DNA of 64,000 nucleotides, taken from Clavelina lepadiformis. Its lineage: Eukaryota > Chordata > Ascidiacea > Aplousobranchia > Clavelinidae. The notes under the pieces are model-generated. The model did not search any database, was not told the origin of the DNA, and was given only the letters and a program-made list of their open reading frames with translations. Location of the stretch: contig NC_135240.1 of assembly GCF_947623445.1 (NCBI RefSeq), positions 24,118,001-24,182,000 of the forward strand, written 5' to 3'. This document shows positions 62,292-64,000 of this stretch, one piece after another; position 1 is the first letter of the stretch, and every line of letters begins with the position of its first letter. A program made the translations under genes and the position numbers.

Positions 62292-62710
62292 CTATAGGCC
62301 TACATGACATGTTAATGTTATCATAATCTTTATTTTCGGACTGAGGAAAATCTTTGCACAGCTTAAATGACAAGTGCGGTGCGTAAAAATGCTCAGACAC
62401 TATGGAAGTGCACACCTACAGACTAAGTGCACAATTACATAGTGATGTACACAATTTGACTTAGGCTTCGAAATAAATTGAAAATTGAATGCACAGACGT
62501 TCTGTCCAAGTCATTTTGTGCAAAATAATGCACCTTAAGTGTGGCACTGCAGCTCATAAAAAGCAGTATTGAGTGCGCCTATGCCAAACTCTGCAGTATG
62601 GGATGGTAGTGCCCGGTTTACAGAGTTGAGCAAAAGCATAGTCAAGTGGTGTTATAGTGAAACTTAGTAACTCTTTAGGTTACCAGTGATATCAGTATGC
62701 TTTTTCAATA

Positions 62711-63581
62711 CAGTCGAAACCGGTTAATTGCATAGTCAATTTACCAAGCCTTTTTATGCGATTAAACAAATTATGCGAAAGTGCAAAGTCCACTTATTGT
62801 CTTACTTGACGTGCTAAGCTGGTCACGTGTAAAAACGTCAACATGCAAAACACTAACGTTTATTGTGTATTGCGATCATCCAATCATTCAAACATTTAAA
62901 ACACACTAACATTTATTGTTTAATCAAAAAAAAATACTGTGCAATTGCTGTTTGCTTAATTTTATTTTGCATACTTTCTTGCATTTGTGTTTCTAAATAA
63001 ACAAATGTGGCCATGTCCGCCTCTTCAAACTGTAGTCGTCGGCGAATTGTATCAAATGCATGCAGAACTTCTTTGTTTTTTGGTTTAGTCGCAGTGATTG
63101 CGTCAGCAGAGCTTTCTTCGTTGATGTCGTCTTTTTCAACTTGTTTGTTTCGTAAAACGTCTTCACATATTGCGGCATCATCTTAACGCAACGCTTTAAC
63201 ACTTTCTTTATGCAACGCTTAAATGAAACGAAAACAGTGCGAATGTTAATGTCTGCGTATTGACAGCCACGTGTTATTGCTTAAATTCGGCATTGTCTGT
63301 TTGATTGTTTTGTAACAAAACGCAGTACAAGTCGCAAAGCTTACGCATTGCATGTGCGCTCCCAGTGCATGTTGTTTTCAATTTTATCTTTTAAAAACTT
63401 TTGAATAATCGAATAAATCACCTTCATTTTTATTCAATTATGCGGATTATGCAATAAACCGCTATGCGATAAACCGAAGTATTATCTTTACAAATAAAAG
63501 GCTATGGTTTGGGATTTGCGCTCTTTATGCGATAAAACAGATTATGCGATTATCCAGAATGCAATTAACCGGATTCGACTG
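62711..63581 (-). mobile_element. pogo/Tigger-like element, internally deleted
   Basis: Termini CAGTCGAAACCGGTTAATTG (62711) and the reverse complement of the right end, CAGTCGAATCCGGTTAATTG (63581), differ at one position and continue with CAT. Both sides are flanked by TA, the target of Tc1/mariner-pogo elements. The interior is rich in ATTATGCGAT-type subrepeats near both ends. It is 871 bp long; only a C-terminal transposase fragment remains. Confidence 0.75.
62925..63190 (-). pseudogene. pogo/Tigger transposase C-terminal remnant
   Basis: On the minus strand, an open frame with no start codon reads DDAAICEDVLRNKQVEKDDI, then KPKNKEVLHAFDTIRRRLQF, then an acidic and Gln-rich end. Tigger-type transposases typically end in a segment of this kind (EALEALETLR...). 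The DNA-binding and DDE domains are missing. Confidence 0.55.
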
Positions 63582-63583
63582 TA

Positions 63584-64000
63584 GTAGTTTCGATACAATA
63601 TTTTTGCTTATTCTCCCCACCCTCCTTCCTTTGTTCTTGTTTTTGTTTCTTTCGTTTCACTCATTTTGAAAAGTTCTCTGTTTTTGGTGAGAAATCCCAG
63701 GCGCAACAAGATGAAGCAATAGCCATTATTCGTGCAATCGATTTCAATTGTTTGTGATAGTAAGCATGTCTTCATTTTATTATGACGTAACAACATTGGC
63801 ACTTTTTTTCAATCCCCACAATCAATTACAAAAAATAAACAATATGATATATCAGATATAAACTCCGATAGGTCGCTGACAATGCTATTGGCAAATCAGT
63901 CAAGTTATAAAATGTTCAGCATTATCTTGGAATGTTGCCAATTTGATATTTACATCCATACTCAGCAAGAAAAACTTCATTGAACACAAATGATAATTAA
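63584..64000. other. right end of window, no gene seen
   Basis: AT-rich sequence. A short frame at 63608-63802 (minus) is low-complexity and has no recognisable similarity. Confidence 0.35.

Noticed and set aside
1..64000. CRISPR arrays, operons, ribosome binding sites or rRNA genes
   Set aside because: None seen. The repeats at the MULE ends are tandem units without unique spacers, and the gene structure is eukaryotic.

Overview
The window is animal nuclear DNA: AT-rich, with intron-containing genes using GT-AG (and a few GC-AG) splice sites, short introns, metazoan protein families and many DNA transposons. The compact genes and short introns suit an invertebrate deuterostome, perhaps an ascidian tunicate. 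That placement is an inference; nothing in the sequence names the species.

Layout. 1-5960 (-): 5' part of a diacylglycerol lipase gene (DAGLA/B family), 11 exons, running off the left edge before the catalytic serine. 10160-12356 (-): complete eEF1B-delta gene (EEF1D), 5 coding exons. 13934-15340: hAT element carrying part of a BED-finger transposase. 16988-17437: MITE-like element. 19437-22211: complete Mutator-like (MULE) transposon with an intact FLYWCH-type transposase, inserted into a tRNA-like SINE. 22905-27074 (+): complete WDSUB1 gene (WD40-SAM-U-box), 15 exons. 27712-29130 (-): complete Golgi carbohydrate sulfotransferase of the CHST8-14 type, 4 exons, converging on WDSUB1. 29990-60112: three complete full-size ABCB (P-glycoprotein type) transporter genes of 26 coding exons each. 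Copy A is on the minus strand, head-to-head with B and C, which are in tandem on the plus strand. 61915-63581: a hAT MITE and a pogo/Tigger-like remnant.

The three ABC genes share every intron position, and 17 of 26 exons have the same length in all copies, so they arose by local duplication. The H-loop exon of the first nucleotide-binding domain is almost identical at the DNA level in all three while flanking exons have diverged, which points to gene conversion. They would form a small multixenobiotic-efflux cluster. The other genes (endocannabinoid lipid signalling, translation elongation, ubiquitin ligation, glycan sulfation) have no evident functional link to it.

No clearly new multi-gene system is visible. 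The most noteworthy items are the intact MULE with tandem-repeat inverted termini and 9-bp target duplication, a 515-bp foldback element of the same architecture inside an ABCB intron, the homogenised ABCB exon, two GC-AG introns, and a start-stop uORF overlapping the start codon of ABCB copy B. Exon borders were assigned by eye from splice consensus, reading-frame continuity, family alignment and comparison among the three ABCB copies; no transcript data were used.
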